Source: Vombatus ursinus (Eukaryota; Chordata; Mammalia; Diprotodontia; Vombatidae). From it: DNA of 64,000 bases. The DNA is taken from positions 46,299,241 through 46,363,240 of the forward strand of contig NW_020954599.1 of NCBI RefSeq assembly GCF_900497805.2, written 5' to 3'. Shown in pieces: positions 32,166 through 43,085 of this stretch (the stretch's first letter is position 1; every line of letters begins with the position of its first letter). Made by a program: the position numbers and the translations under genes. A model generated the notes under the pieces. It ran no database searches, was not told the origin of the DNA, and saw nothing but the letters and a program-made list of their open reading frames with translations.

Positions 32166-32960
32166 GCCTTGTTAAATTCTTTAGAAAGCTCATGTTTTCT
32201 CTTCTCTCCTTCCCCCCTCCCCCATTCTGGAGGTAATCTATGGATTCTTTTAATTGGCACTTTGCTTTCTGGGTTCAGAAATTCTGAGCAATTTTCTTGT
32301 ATCACCATTATTATTATTTTTGCATCATAGTGTTCAGGCTTTTTGACTTATGCCTGGGAAACCTATAATCCTTAAGTTATCTCTATATAGCTTATCTTTG
32401 AGATTAATGTATTTCATGTGTACAGATATCATATTTTGAAAAACGTTATTGATGTCTGCTTTTTTTCCTCCAGATTGTCCTTTACTTCTGTGTATTTGCA
32501 TTCCCGATTGGTCATTTTCCCTTCTGTTTTTTGGTGAGGTTTATTACTGTGGATTTGAGTTTTTTTCTAATGCAATTATTTCTGCTTTGTAGGCCACAGA
32601 TTCTGCTTTCTCAATTCTTATTTCTCTTTTCAACAGTTCAGGAGCATCCTGATGCTGTTCTATTCTTTTGGGAATCCACAGGCTCCTCTATCTCATCAGG
32701 TGTTGGTTCATTTTCCTTTGCCTTTCAATATTTATTCTGGAGGCCATTTTCTCTTCTGTTATTTATATTTTCCCCATTGGCTTATCTGCCTCTGCTTGAG
32801 GTTTTCCACAGAGTTTTCTTCCTTCTGAGATCTTTAGTAATTTTAGCTTTTTTTGTCTTATATTCCTCAATTGCTCAGTTTTTTATTCCTTCTCCTTTGA
32901 TGGCAGTTCCCCCAAGGGAGGGAGGAACTCAAAACCATCTCAGCCTCCTCTCACACGGGC
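32166..32960 (-). mobile_element. L1 LINE ORF1 region, minus orientation
   Basis: The reverse complement near 32352-32402 translates LKDKLYRDNLRIIGFPG, the conserved L1 ORF1 protein core (LEDRSRRNNLRIIGIP). Flanking coiled-coil-like, lysine-rich sequence runs to about 32900. The reading frame is broken several times. The 201-residue plus-strand open frame at 32531-33136 is antisense to it. The L1 5' region may continue to about 33600. Confidence 0.85.
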
Positions 32961-33734
32961 AAATTCACTTTTTGTCAGCCTCACTCTCTCCCCCAAGTAG
33001 CATCTGGAAGGAGAGAATTGGCCTCAACTGGCTGCTAGTCCTTTTTCTTTCAGGCCTGGTGGAGCCCCCCACATACATGCTGGCACCCCAGTTCCTCTGG
33101 TCCTTGAATCCTCTGGCTGAACACTGCTGCATATAGGTGGGATGCTGCCATCCCAGGAAGAAAGAACTTTTACTTTTCTGTACCTCCACCTTCTCCTCAT
33201 GGGGTGATGTGGGAAGAGTTGGGGTCAGTTGCTTGTTACCACAGAATGATGGGATGAGGTCATGGGCAAGGCCTAACAGACACCACAGCCACAAAAGAAT
33301 TGCTTACTGGATCCATTGTGCAGATCTACCAAGGAGAAGGGGCTGGTGGGAGAGCAAGCTCTGAGTAAGCAAGTTGGGGATTACACATTAGCCTACTTTA
33401 CTGTTAGTCCATCAGGTTGTTACCTCATTAGGATTCTTGGTGCCATCCCATGGAGATAGCTCCAATCACTTTATCCCTTGGATATCTTTCTTATTTTGGA
33501 AAAGTTTGAGAGGTCATGAGGATCGAGGAAAATGTCCAGTATTTAATCTTTTGGGTCATATAGTCCAGAAGATCTGTTTTCCCTCCTGGAATGACTCCTG
33601 CTTTCACATTTACTAGCCTATTCCTCAAAACTCGGTGCTTAATCTTCCACAATGCTTTCCTTGATCATTCAGACAAAACTAGATTCTCCTTTATTCTTTG
33701 TAACACTTAAGTAATACCATAATCTTATTTCTTA
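32961..33734. other. Possible L1 5' region, otherwise unassigned
   Basis: It adjoins the start side of the antisense L1 ORF1 and is less AT-rich, so it could be that element's 5' UTR. I cannot confirm this by family motifs. Confidence 0.3.
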
Positions 33735-34265
33735 TATTGTCACTTAAAATTTTTTTTAATTTTTTACTAATTTATTTTAATTTATCAACAATCACTTCCA
33801 TAAGCTTTTGAGTTTAAAATTTGTCACCCCCTCCCTCCCCAAGACAATACACAATCTGATATAGGCTATACATATACATTCCTATTAAACATATTTTCAC
33901 ATTAGTCATGTTGTAAGGAAGAGTTAGAACCAATAGGAAGAACCACAAGAAAGAGGAAACAAAACACAACAGGAGAAAAAAATAACAAATAGTATGCTTT
34001 GATCTTCCTTCAAACTCCATAGTTCTCTCTTTGGATGTGGATAGCATTTTCCATCATGAAATTTTCGGGGATGTCTTAAATCCTTGCATTGCTGAGAATG
34101 GCTAAGTCTATCAAAGTTAGTCATCGCACAATGTGGCTGTTACTGTGTACAACATTCTCTTGGTTCTTCTCACTTCACTCAGCATCAGACCATATAAATC
34201 TTTCCAAAGTTTTCTGAAGTCTGCCTGCTCATCATTTCTTATAGAACAATATATAGTCACTTCTG
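33735..34265 (-). mobile_element. L1 3' end
   Basis: TCTTGGTTCTTCTCACTTCACTCAGCATCAG, CATCATTTCTTATAGAACAATA and GATGTGGATAGCATTTTCC match the reverse of the marsupial L1 3' end. Confidence 0.85.
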
Positions 34266-34284
34266 TGAAATCATATCATATAAT

Positions 34285-34590
34285 ATGGATTCAGTCAATT
34301 GATTCATTTAGCAAATATCTATTAATTATTCATTATGTGCTAGATGTAGGGAATATGATAATTTAAAAAAATGAGACCCTGCCCTCAAGGAGCTTACATT
34401 CTACTGACAGTAATAACATATACATATGTAAGTAAACACAAAAGAAATACAAAGTGGTTTCAGAGGACAGGGGGACAAACCGTAATGACTGAGAGATTCA
34501 GAAAAGGCCTCTTGAAGAAGGCTAGAACTGAGCTTGGAATAGTGCCAGGAGTTCTAAGAGTGAGAGAGGAGGAAGAAGAGTAGCCAAGAG
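34285..34590 (-). mobile_element. L2 LINE 3' end
   Basis: ATTCATTATGTGCTAGATG, CCTGCCCTCAAGGAGCTTACATTC and AAAAGGCCTCTTGAAGAAGGC follow the reversed L2 tail. Confidence 0.88.
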
Positions 34591-34696
34591 CCATAAGTTT
34601 TCTGAATGCAATAGGTTTGTTCTTTGGTGAACTCAGCTTTGTTATCACCCACCCACCCACCCAGCGTCTTGTGCCCTAGATGACAGTGTTCTTAGG

Positions 34697-34892
34697 AAAT
34701 GGCAGGACCACGGGGGTAGCATTTGACTTCAAGTCAGGAAGACGTGGGTCAGATCCTGCCTGGGACATCCACTAGCTGGCAACCCTGAGCACGTCACTTA
34801 GGTTCTTTGTTCCTCGATTTTCTCATCTATAAAATAAAGGGTTGGACCCAATGGCCTCTTAACTTCTTTCTAGCTGTAAATCTAAGATCTTC
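34697..34892 (+). mobile_element. Marsupial MIR-like SINE
   Basis: TCAAGTCAGGAAGACGTGGG, TTTTCTCATCTATAAAATAAAGG, GTTGGACCCAATGGCCTC and CTGTAAATCTAAGATC are in order. Confidence 0.9.
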
Positions 34893-37144
34893 TAAGTACA
34901 TTTTCCAAAACAGATCAATATGAATTCCCCTGCCTGGCCCCATTTCCTTTCATGATTTGCTCCAATTCAGTGAGATAAAAAAAGAAAAAAAAAAAAGAAA
35001 TATTCACATAAAAGACCTCCGTAAAGTGTCTCGTGTTCATGTTCTTCCTGGCTTTTGAATACATTCTGGGTGACTTCTTAAACCCATGAGAAGCCAATTT
35101 CATCAGATTAAGTGAAGGGATAAGGGAATTTCCCAATCTGGTTTGTGATTAATATCACTGTAAATCTGTTCCTACTTGATGTATAGTGTAGTTGTCACTT
35201 TAAAAGAGAAAGCCAGTTGTTTCTATTTCAAAGGAGCCCTCGGCTCTAAGGAATACCATCCTTTTTTCATTAGGCTTCTTGCTGAGACATTGAAGGATGT
35301 ACACTGGGAAATAATATCCAAAGCAGGTACTGTCATACTACTCCTGCAAAAGGCAACAGAAAAGACACTTCTCAAGGACACAGCCTCTGTCCCTGTGCAG
35401 AAACCTCTGGGAGTGTCACAGAAGTTGAGTGAAGTGGTGTTTCTCTAGTCTTTTCAGAGAAATGCCTGCAGAGTCATTAGGGACAGAAGTTTTGGAAGGA
35501 TTAATCTCTGAGTTTCTACTCCCCTACAGAGGGTGAATGAAGCATGGCCAACAGCCAGCTTCTTTTCTAGTATGGAGAGTGGCTTTATTGGGAGGTTATT
35601 TGCTACTTCTTAGAGAGTTCTTGAATGGAGTTTAAATTCAGAGAATTGCTTTGATTCTAGTCACTAAAAATAGTTGGATTCCAACCCCATTTAAAATGCC
35701 TAAAGAAACCTAGTCTTAAATTCACTTACTTCTTCAAAAATACAGGTTCATCTTGCAGTAGGAATTTCTGTTTCATAACCCCAATCAAATTGTCCCCAAG
35801 AGAAGAGCAAAGGGATTTTTGTATTTGTCCAGATAGCTTGAAAAATACCTGTTCATGCTTTAATTCAACATAAAGCTATGCTCATCTGCCCCCTTTCTTC
35901 AGAAAAATCCTTTCAAATTCTGATGCCTAGCACATCTACATGGAGAGAAGAAGCCTTTTTCTCTAGAGTTCCTCCAATATGTCCCACAGTGATACTGATT
36001 TGAGCAGACAGGGGCCTTACACTTTGCTAAATGGATGTGACACATGCTTAATGATGTGGCCTGTGTTCTACCATGAAGCTGGAGATGGGGCTGAATATTC
36101 CTCTTTGATCAGACCATCAGGAGACCCATCAGAGACAGACTCCCTGCCCCTTTTTACCTCTTTAGACACACACATTGCCCTAATCTGGGCTTTAGGGAAA
36201 AGGGACTAAAAGGTAATTATAATATTTCATTTACTCCCAGTCTACAGGGATTAATATGGAAGTCTGATGCAATTACTTGGTGACAGGAATGAAGACTGAA
36301 GCCAATATAACTTCATGTCCACGCTCTGTGCAGCCAGTCACCCAGTTACCATTGGACAGCAATTTCCCCCAAATGCTGTAATTAGGCTGTGGAAAGACAG
36401 CAAACAGGATGAACTGAAGAGGTAGATAGTGGCTCAGAGTAATTTGATCTCCTAAAATGTGCTCCAGCCACATCTTTTCTATTTATTAAAGTCCTATAAT
36501 ATACTATATTACACTATTATAAAAGGTAATGGAGAGGCAGGCACTTAACTGTAATGAAATTAGATTTCCCCCTTGCCTACACCAGAGACGCAATGACATT
36601 TTCTTGTAAATGGGGTAAGAGCAGTTTCTCAAAAATAGAATTGACAGAGGAATGCTGGAAAACTACTTCACAATAAAGAATGAGGGAGCTGCAAGCTGAT
36701 GAGGTTGAGTACTTTATTGTCCTCTGTAATACCTACTTTTAATTTGATGTTGTTGTAAAGACAGGCAGGTAGAGAGGTGGAAACCAAAGGAAATGAGCCT
36801 TTGGTTTTATCACCTTAGAGAGGGAGAGGGAGCAAGAGAAAAAGATGGGAAAGAAAAGAGGCAGAGATACAGAGAAGGAAGGTAAAAGGGGGAGAGGGAG
36901 AGAGAGAAGGGAAAGAGGGAGAATAGTGGGATAAAGACCTGCACATACAAAGGGATGGGGAGAGACAGAGACAGAGACAGACAGAGAAAGAGAGACAGAC
37001 GGGGAGACAGATAAACATTGTTCTCTCATTTCTACCAAAGGAAATGAAGGGAAAAATATACAAATCAGGGTATTTCCCATCTTCCCTCATTTGTACCAGT
37101 TCCTCTTGTGCCCCTATAAGTAGACACAACTAAAATTCTGTTCA
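34893..37144. other. Intron with few recognised elements
   Basis: I see no repeat family or gene in most of this stretch; the frames at 35176-35448 and 35979-36209 are unsupported. A G/A-rich tract lies at 36815-37015. Confidence 0.4.
36815..37015. repeat. GA-rich low-complexity tract
   Basis: Imperfect GAGAGA, GGAAAG and GACAGA runs over about 200 bp on the plus strand. This explains the serine/leucine-rich minus-strand open frames. Confidence 0.9.
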
Positions 37145-37290
37145 ATTTAATTTACCCCATATTTATTAAGTATTTACTATGTGTTAAGAGAGAAGCCATC
37201 CCTAATCTCAAGGAGCTTAAAATTCTGCTGGAAGTTGGGTTTGGGAGTGTCTGTGGAGAGGGCATGGAAGACAACAACCTTTGGTATTTG
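37145..37290 (-). mobile_element. L2 LINE 3' end
   Basis: ATATTTATTAAGTATTTACTATGTG and AATCTCAAGGAGCTTAAAATTC match the reversed L2 tail. Confidence 0.75.
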
Positions 37291-38189
37291 GATATCATTG
37301 AATTATATACAGGTACAGAAGTATTTATGTGTCATGATCTGGGCTTTTCTTTGGCCCCACTTTATGAAGTGTGGTTACTCCTTCCACTGATGTAGATTGA
37401 CACCCTTACATCTTAGTCAATGATGCAGCTCCATGTCCTGCCTCCATCCCCTCCGCCCCCCAAAAAAGAAAAAATACCACTTGGTGGCCAACTTTTTGGG
37501 GACGAATTTCTGTTCTTCAAGCTAGTTTCTGGTTAACAGATACAGCCTTTAATCAAACCTTTCTAGCTTAGTGGGACCTACAGGAGCCATACTCTGTTTG
37601 TGCCTTGTTCAGCAATACATAGTCCCTTCTGCACCATGATCAGGAGTTGAAACAAGACTTTATTATAGGTTTCTTTCCTGCTGTGTGAGAGGACTCAGTC
37701 ATGAACTAGTCTAATCACACCTTATAAAACATAACTATTTCTTGGAACCAGCAGTTTGTCAAAAAGGGAGACTTAGAGGCAGCTGTCTATGTAGGCCAGA
37801 GCACTATAGAGAGAGCCAGAGACACTGATTAGGGCTCTAGAGACCTAAGAAGGCAGCAATGGGGTTGATGATGTGTGGTTTGCAGTAAACAAAACCCAAT
37901 CTACACAGACACTATGGAGCACTCGAGAGAGACATTGGCTGCCCTGGCAGGCTGTGTGACTCACCACCCTCCTGATGAGGCCACTGGGCAGTGTTCATGC
38001 CCATGTTCTCCACCCCCAGAGACTCAGGGCTGAAAACAAGATATCCTATATATTATAATTGCTCCACAAGCAGTATAATGTTGACAGAACATCAAGAGTC
38101 AGGGCTCTCTAAGGAGGACCAGAGAAGCTCTAATCACTTAGACTTTGCAAGGTCAGCAGGTATTTGTGGGCACAGGCAAACTGTGAGAA
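37291..38189. other. Intron, unassigned
   Basis: No clear family. GACTTTATTATAGG near 37650 inside a moderately GC sequence might be an LTR remnant, but I see no termini. Confidence 0.3.
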
Positions 38190-38330
38190 TAGTAATGAAA
38201 AGGTCATGCCTTGGAATGGCAGCCATTCTATTCTGCAAAATGGGGATGATAATTCTTATCATGTTGTGAAGATAGCACTTTGTAAAATGTAAAGCATTAC
38301 AGAAATAAAAGCTATTATTATTATCCTGTT
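38190..38330 (+). mobile_element. MIR-type SINE 3' half
   Basis: CTGCAAAATGGGGATGATAATTC, CATGTTGTGAAGATAGC and AAGCATTACAGAAATAAAAGC. Confidence 0.8.
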
Positions 38331-38350
38331 GTTAGAAAATATATTAAAGT

Positions 38351-38496
38351 CTTTTAGTTAAATGATACAAGATGGCAAAGTTACTTATTTTTTTTCCCAA
38401 GGAAACATAAGAAAGGCAATGGAGAACTGCATGGTAGATGTGTACTGGTTAAAACATATAACCAGTGAGGAGTTTTGTGCATCATTTAACTAAAAG
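38351..38496. mobile_element. Small terminal-inverted-repeat element, family unknown
   Basis: A perfect 16-bp inverted repeat, CTTTTAGTTAAATGAT (38351-38366) against ATCATTTAACTAAAAG (38481-38496), bounds 146 bp with no coding potential. The layout suits a MITE. I do not recognise the family and see no certain target duplication. Confidence 0.6.
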
Positions 38497-38764
38497 AGTG
38501 AACTTGTAGGTCCGTAGAAGTATCTCTGAAAATAGTTGCACAAAACCCCTGAAGCTTGGGACAGTACATTCTCCACACTGGAAGCAGAGCCCTACCTTAA
38601 CAAAGAGTTTATTATTCAAGTGATTGACTGGGATCGTGAGCAAACAAAGGTACAAAAAAAGTCAGACCATAGAATCTTTCTTTGATGACAAAGAAGATCA
38701 AAACATATAAACAAAAGAAGACAAAAAAGCCAAAGCTCCTACATCCAAAGCCTCCAAGAAAAAT

Positions 38765-39749
38765 ATGAATTGGTCCCAGGCCATGGAAGAGCTCAAAAAG
38801 GATTTTGAGAAGCGAGTAAGAGAAGTAGAGGAAAAACTGAGAATGATGCAAGAAATTATGAAAAAACAAGTCAACAGTTTGCTAAAGGAGACCCCAAAAA
38901 ATACTGAAGAAAATAATACCTTAAAAAATAGCCTAACCCAAAGGGCAAAAGAGGTCCAAAAAGCCAATGAGGAGAAGAATGCCTTAAAAAGCAAAATTGG
39001 CCAAATGGAAAAGGAAGTCTAAAAGCTTACTGAAGAAAATACTTCTTTAAAAATTGGAACAGAGCAATTGGAAGTTAGTGGCTTTATGAGAAATCAAGAT
39101 GCTGCAAAACAAATTCAAAAGAATGAAAAAATAGAAAACAATGTGAAATATCTCATTGGAAAAACAAATGACCTGGAAAATAGATCCAGGAGAGAGAATT
39201 TAAAAATTATTGGGCTCTCTGAAAGCCATGATCAAAAAAAGAGCCTAGACATCATCTTTCAAGAAATGATCAAGGAAAACTGCCCTGATATTTTAGAACC
39301 AGAGGGCGAAATAGAAATTGAAAGAATCCACCAAACACCTCCTGAAAGAGATCCCCAAAGGAAAACTCCTAGGAATATTGTAGCCAAATTCCAGAGTTCC
39401 CAGGTCAAAGAAAAAATATTGCAAGCAGCCAGAAAGAAACAATTCAAATATTGTGGAAGCACAATCAGGATAACACAAGATTTAGCAGCTTCTACATTAA
39501 GGGACCACAGGGCTTGGAATATAATATTCTTGGAGGGCAAAGGAGATAGGATTACAACCAAGAATCACCTACCCAGCAAAACTGAGCATAATCCTTCAGG
39601 GGAAAAAATGGACATTCAGTGAAATAGCAGACTTTCAAGCATTCTTGATGAAAAGACCAGAGCTGAATAGAAAATTTGACTTTCAGATACAAGACTCAGT
39701 GAAACATGAAGAGGTGAACAGGAAAGAGAAATCACAGGAAACTTATTAA
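38765..39749 (+). pseudogene. HAL1 ORF1 RNA-binding protein, lightly broken
   Basis: L1/HAL1 ORF1 protein is an RNA chaperone that trimerises and binds element RNA. Residues 1-85 (MNWSQAMEELKKDFEKRV onward) form a long Glu/Lys-rich coiled coil. LENRSRRENLKIIGL near 39175-39215 is the RRM-like core. IERIHQTPPERDPQRKTPRN and LQAARKKQFKYCG form the C-terminal domain. One in-frame stop (TAA at 39020-39022, where relatives have CAA) separates the coiled coil from the rest. One frame change near 39530 moves the last 70 residues (EIADFQAFLMKRPEL) to another frame. With only two lesions, the copy looks fairly young. Confidence 0.9.
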
Positions 39750-39837
39750 GGTTGAACTGTTTACATTCCTGCATGGAAAGATGATATTTGTAACTCATGA
39801 GTCCTTTGTCAGTATTAGAGTAGTTGAAGTGAAAAAA

Positions 39838-39920
39838 TTATACATATATACACACATACACACACATACATATATATGTATATATATACACATATACATG
39901 TATATTATATATATATTATA

Positions 39921-39961
<41 letters not shown>
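39838..39961. repeat. Compound (TA)(CA)(GA) microsatellite in HAL1
   Basis: TA/CA alternation from about 39838 is followed by a pure (GA)n run at 39925-39960. It lies just after ORF1, where HAL1 copies usually carry such a tract. Confidence 0.93.
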
Positions 39962-39965
<4 letters not shown>

Positions 39966-41129
39966 GGCACAGGGTGAGTTGAAGATGAAGGGGTGATATC
40001 TGGAGAATAAAATTAAGAGGTGAGAGAGGATTATACAGAGAGGAGAAAGGGAGAGGTAGAATGGGGTAAATTATCTCACATAAAACAGACAAGAAAAGGC
40101 TTTTACAGTGGAGGGGAAACAGGGGAAGATGAGAAGGAATGAGTGAATCTTATTTTCATCAGATTTGGTTTAAGGAGAGAATAATATACACACTCAATTG
40201 GGTGTGGAAATCTATCTTACCCTACAGGAAAATAGGGAGGGAAGGGGACAAGAGAGTAGGAGGATGATAGAGGGGAGGGCACATTGGGGGAGGGGGTAAT
40301 CAGAAACAAACATTTCTGAGGAGGGACAAGGTCAAAAGAGAGAATAGAATAAATGGGGGGTGGGATAGGATTAAGGAAAATATACTTAGTTTTTCACAAC
40401 ATAACTACTATGGAAATGTTTTGCATGACTACACATGTATGACCTGTATCGAGTTGCTTGCCTTCTCAATGAGGGTGGGTGGGAACAGAGGAAGGGAGAA
40501 AATTTGCAACCCAAAATTTTAAAAACAAAAGTTAAAAAAAATTATTTTCACATGCAACTGGGAAATAAGATATATAGGCAATGGGGTATAGAAATCTACC
40601 TTGCCCTACAGGAAAATTGAAGGGGAAGGGGATAAGAGAAGGGGGAGATAGATAGAAGGGAGGGCAGATTAAGGGAAGCGGTATTTAGAATGCATGCTAT
40701 CTTGGGGTGGGGAGAGGGATGAGATGGAGAAAAAAATTGGAACTCAAAATCTTGTGGAAGTGAGTGTTGAAAACTAAAAATAAATAAATTAATTAAAAAA
40801 GAGGAGTCCCATGGAAAATACAAGCATTGATGGGTTACAAACTGTACCTCTAGAGGGAACTTTCAAATTGAGATAACAGATGCATTTGGATATTATTAGG
40901 AAAGGCTGACAACATCTGTGGGAAGCTAACTACTTACATTAGTTAGAGAGCAGTGGCATGAGTACTGAAATTAGATCAATAAGACTAATTAATAGGAGTA
41001 ATGAACATTCATTCACATGGTTATATCCTTTATGACCTTGAACCAAAACTAAGTTTTGTCTCTAGCAAAAAGACATTCTTTTTTCTGTTCATTGCAGTTT
41101 AATGCAATTTAATTTTGATGTAGCAACAT

Positions 41130-41412
41130 ATTTTGGAAACAAAACATTGGGTTGGAAATTGGAGCACCTGGGTTAGAATGTTGTCTCTGTCACTTTTTAG
41201 TTGTGTAGCCTTGGACAAACCACTTGACTTCTCAGTTAACCTTTGAATTTCTGCATCTGTAAGATGTACTCCCTTTCTCAAATGGTAGAAGTTAAGAAAT
41301 TATTATTAGGAACAGAAATCAGAAAGTTGTTTAAACTATCTGAGACTCAGTTTCCTTATCAATAAGCTGGGGATATTAATGCCTACCATGATTACCTTGC
41401 ATGGTTGTTGTG
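41130..41412 (+). mobile_element. Two MIR-type SINE fragments
   Basis: First copy to about 41285: TGTGTAGCCTTGGACAAACC and TTTCTGCATCTGTAAGATG. Second copy 41305-41412: GAGACTCAGTTTCCTTATC and GCATGGTTGTTGTGAAGG. Confidence 0.8.
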
Positions 41413-41414
41413 AA

Positions 41415-41610
41415 GGTTAATTTGATTTAACAAACCTTTGTTAAGAATATAAGGTTTGCAAGATATGGTGCTAGAGGCCAATCAAAATATTAAAAATCTT
41501 AATGGTTCTTGCCCTTAAGAAACTTACTTTCTACTGGAGGAGGGAGCAGTGATATAGCATATCAATAGATAAGTATATGCAATGTTACTTAAGGAGGAAG
41601 AGCTATGGGG
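41415..41610 (-). mobile_element. L2 LINE 3' end
   Basis: TTTAACAAACCTTTGTTAAG and CTTGCCCTTAAGAAACTTAC...CTACTGGAGGAGG follow the reversed L2 tail. Confidence 0.75.
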
Positions 41611-42079
41611 GAGGGATTTCTTGCATTATGATATAATGCAAGTGACTTCTCTTTGTAACCAAAAATTGCTATGTAATAGAAACTGGCTTTGTTATTATTT
41701 TTATTTGTCTATATTATTGTGAACAGCTTCTGATTTGGGCCTGAACAGAAGCCTCTAACCTGGGTCTGGCAAGCACACCTGCTTGCCCTCTCAAAGTGTG
41801 CATTGCATTGGATTTTGTCCCTTTGCTCAAAGGGCTACGTAATTGGATTAACAAGTCTTTGTGAAGTGAAATCATAATCTTCTCTTTATGAAGACTTAAA
41901 CTCAAATCCAAATTTCTCTCTATTAAGGAAAAAAAAACCCAGAAATCTTTGGATTTTAGTAGCAGCAGCGCTATAAATATAAAACTAACTTGAGATTTAT
42001 GTTTGAGAGTATCCTGGACTAGATAACATGTCAGATTCTTTTCCATTCCTCCATGTAAACTCCTACACTTAGGGACTTG
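41611..42079. other. Intron, no recognised elements
   Basis: Nothing recognised; the open frame at 41714-42046 (minus) has no family match. Confidence 0.35.
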
Positions 42080-42570
42080 GAGATGTCAGTCAAGTCAGTC
42101 AACAATCATTAATTAAGCACCTAATGCCAGCCAGACACTGTGCTAAGTGCTAGGGATATAAAGACAAAAAAAAAAAATCTCTGTTGAGAAGGAATTTCAG
42201 CGAGACATTGTGTAAACAATAATATACAAGGAAGAGATATACAGGATAAATTAGAGATAATCTTAGAAAGACTGCATTAGCTTTAAGGGGGACTGAGAAG
42301 GGCTTCTTGCAGAAGCTGAGATTTGAAGGAAGCCAGGGAAGGCAGGAGGCAGAGATACAGTCTAGGCATGGGAGACAGCCAGTGAGAATGCCTGGAGTTG
42401 GGAGTTGGAGTGTCTTATGTGAGAAACAGCGAGGAGGCCAATGTTATGGGATTACAGTGTGTGTGGGTGTGGGTGTGTGTATGTGTATGTGTGTGTGTGT
42501 GTATGTGGTTTAGGTAGGGAGTTGTAAAATATAAGAAACCTGGAAAGGTAAGAAAGAACCAAATATAAGC
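42080..42570 (-). mobile_element. L2 LINE 3' region
   Basis: TCAGTCAACAATCATTAATTAAGC, ACACTGTGCTAAGTGCTAGGG, ATACAGGATAAATTAGAGATAATC, GAAGGAAGCCAGGGAAGG and GGCATGGGAGACAGCC. A long reversed L2 tail. A (GT)n microsatellite is inside at 42457-42506. Confidence 0.9.
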
Positions 42571-42944
42571 AAAATGAGTGCTTTCTCCGCTACAGGAAGT
42601 AATGGTGTTCTTTTGGGAACATCATATTACTTTTAAGTGTCATGTAAAATCTCCTTGGTTTTATCAGTTTATTTAATAAGTCCTTCAAGGCAAGAGCTAT
42701 GTCCTAATATTCAGGAAGCAGTCTGAAAGCTCTATACTCAGTTTTCCAAAATGTGTGCCTTGAACAGTGATCATGTTAAGAGAATCAGGGCCAGAGTTCA
42801 GGGTACAGAGCCACAAACAGGAATTCTGGGGTCTGGGGCAAAGTCTATTAGTGGTTGTCAGATCCTAATTGTCAAGATTGAAACTGCGAGACCCTCCAAG
42901 TCCTTTGAGGAGGCAAAAGGGATGAGAGGTAGTGGGAGGAGAGT

Positions 42945-43085
42945 GTCGCTGGTGGATGTGTTGGACCTGGAGTCAGGAAGACTTGGGTGCAAATCTTGCG
43001 TGACATTTACTAGCAAGTCATCACTACTAGTGGTCATGCCCTTGAGCCATGTACAAGATGGGGGAGTTTAACCTCTGTATTACAG
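42945..43085 (+). mobile_element. Marsupial SINE, diverged
   Basis: GACCTGGAGTCAGGAAGACTTGGG, TGCAAATC and ACATTTACTAGCAAG are visible; the 3' end is degraded. Confidence 0.75.

Larger units (their letters stand above)
38497..40800 (+). mobile_element. HAL1 (half-L1) element with ORF1 and no ORF2
   Basis: A 5' leader (ACCCCTGAAGCTTGGGACAG and GGAAGCAGAGCCCTACC) precedes a nearly complete ORF1. A microsatellite and the L1-like tail follow directly: TTTTGCATGACTACACATGTATGACC, GAGTTGCTTGCCTTCTC and a GGGAAATAA end. No reverse transcriptase lies between. This is the known HAL1 design, mobilised in trans by L1. The tail unit CAATGGGGTATAGAAATCTACC...GAAGGGAGGGC at 40575-40690 repeats one at 40194-40290. 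Confidence 0.9.

Noticed and set aside
32531-33136. 201-residue plus-strand open frame resembling a membrane protein
   Set aside because: It is antisense to an L1 ORF1 region and its hydrophobic bias follows from reversed A-rich coding sequence.
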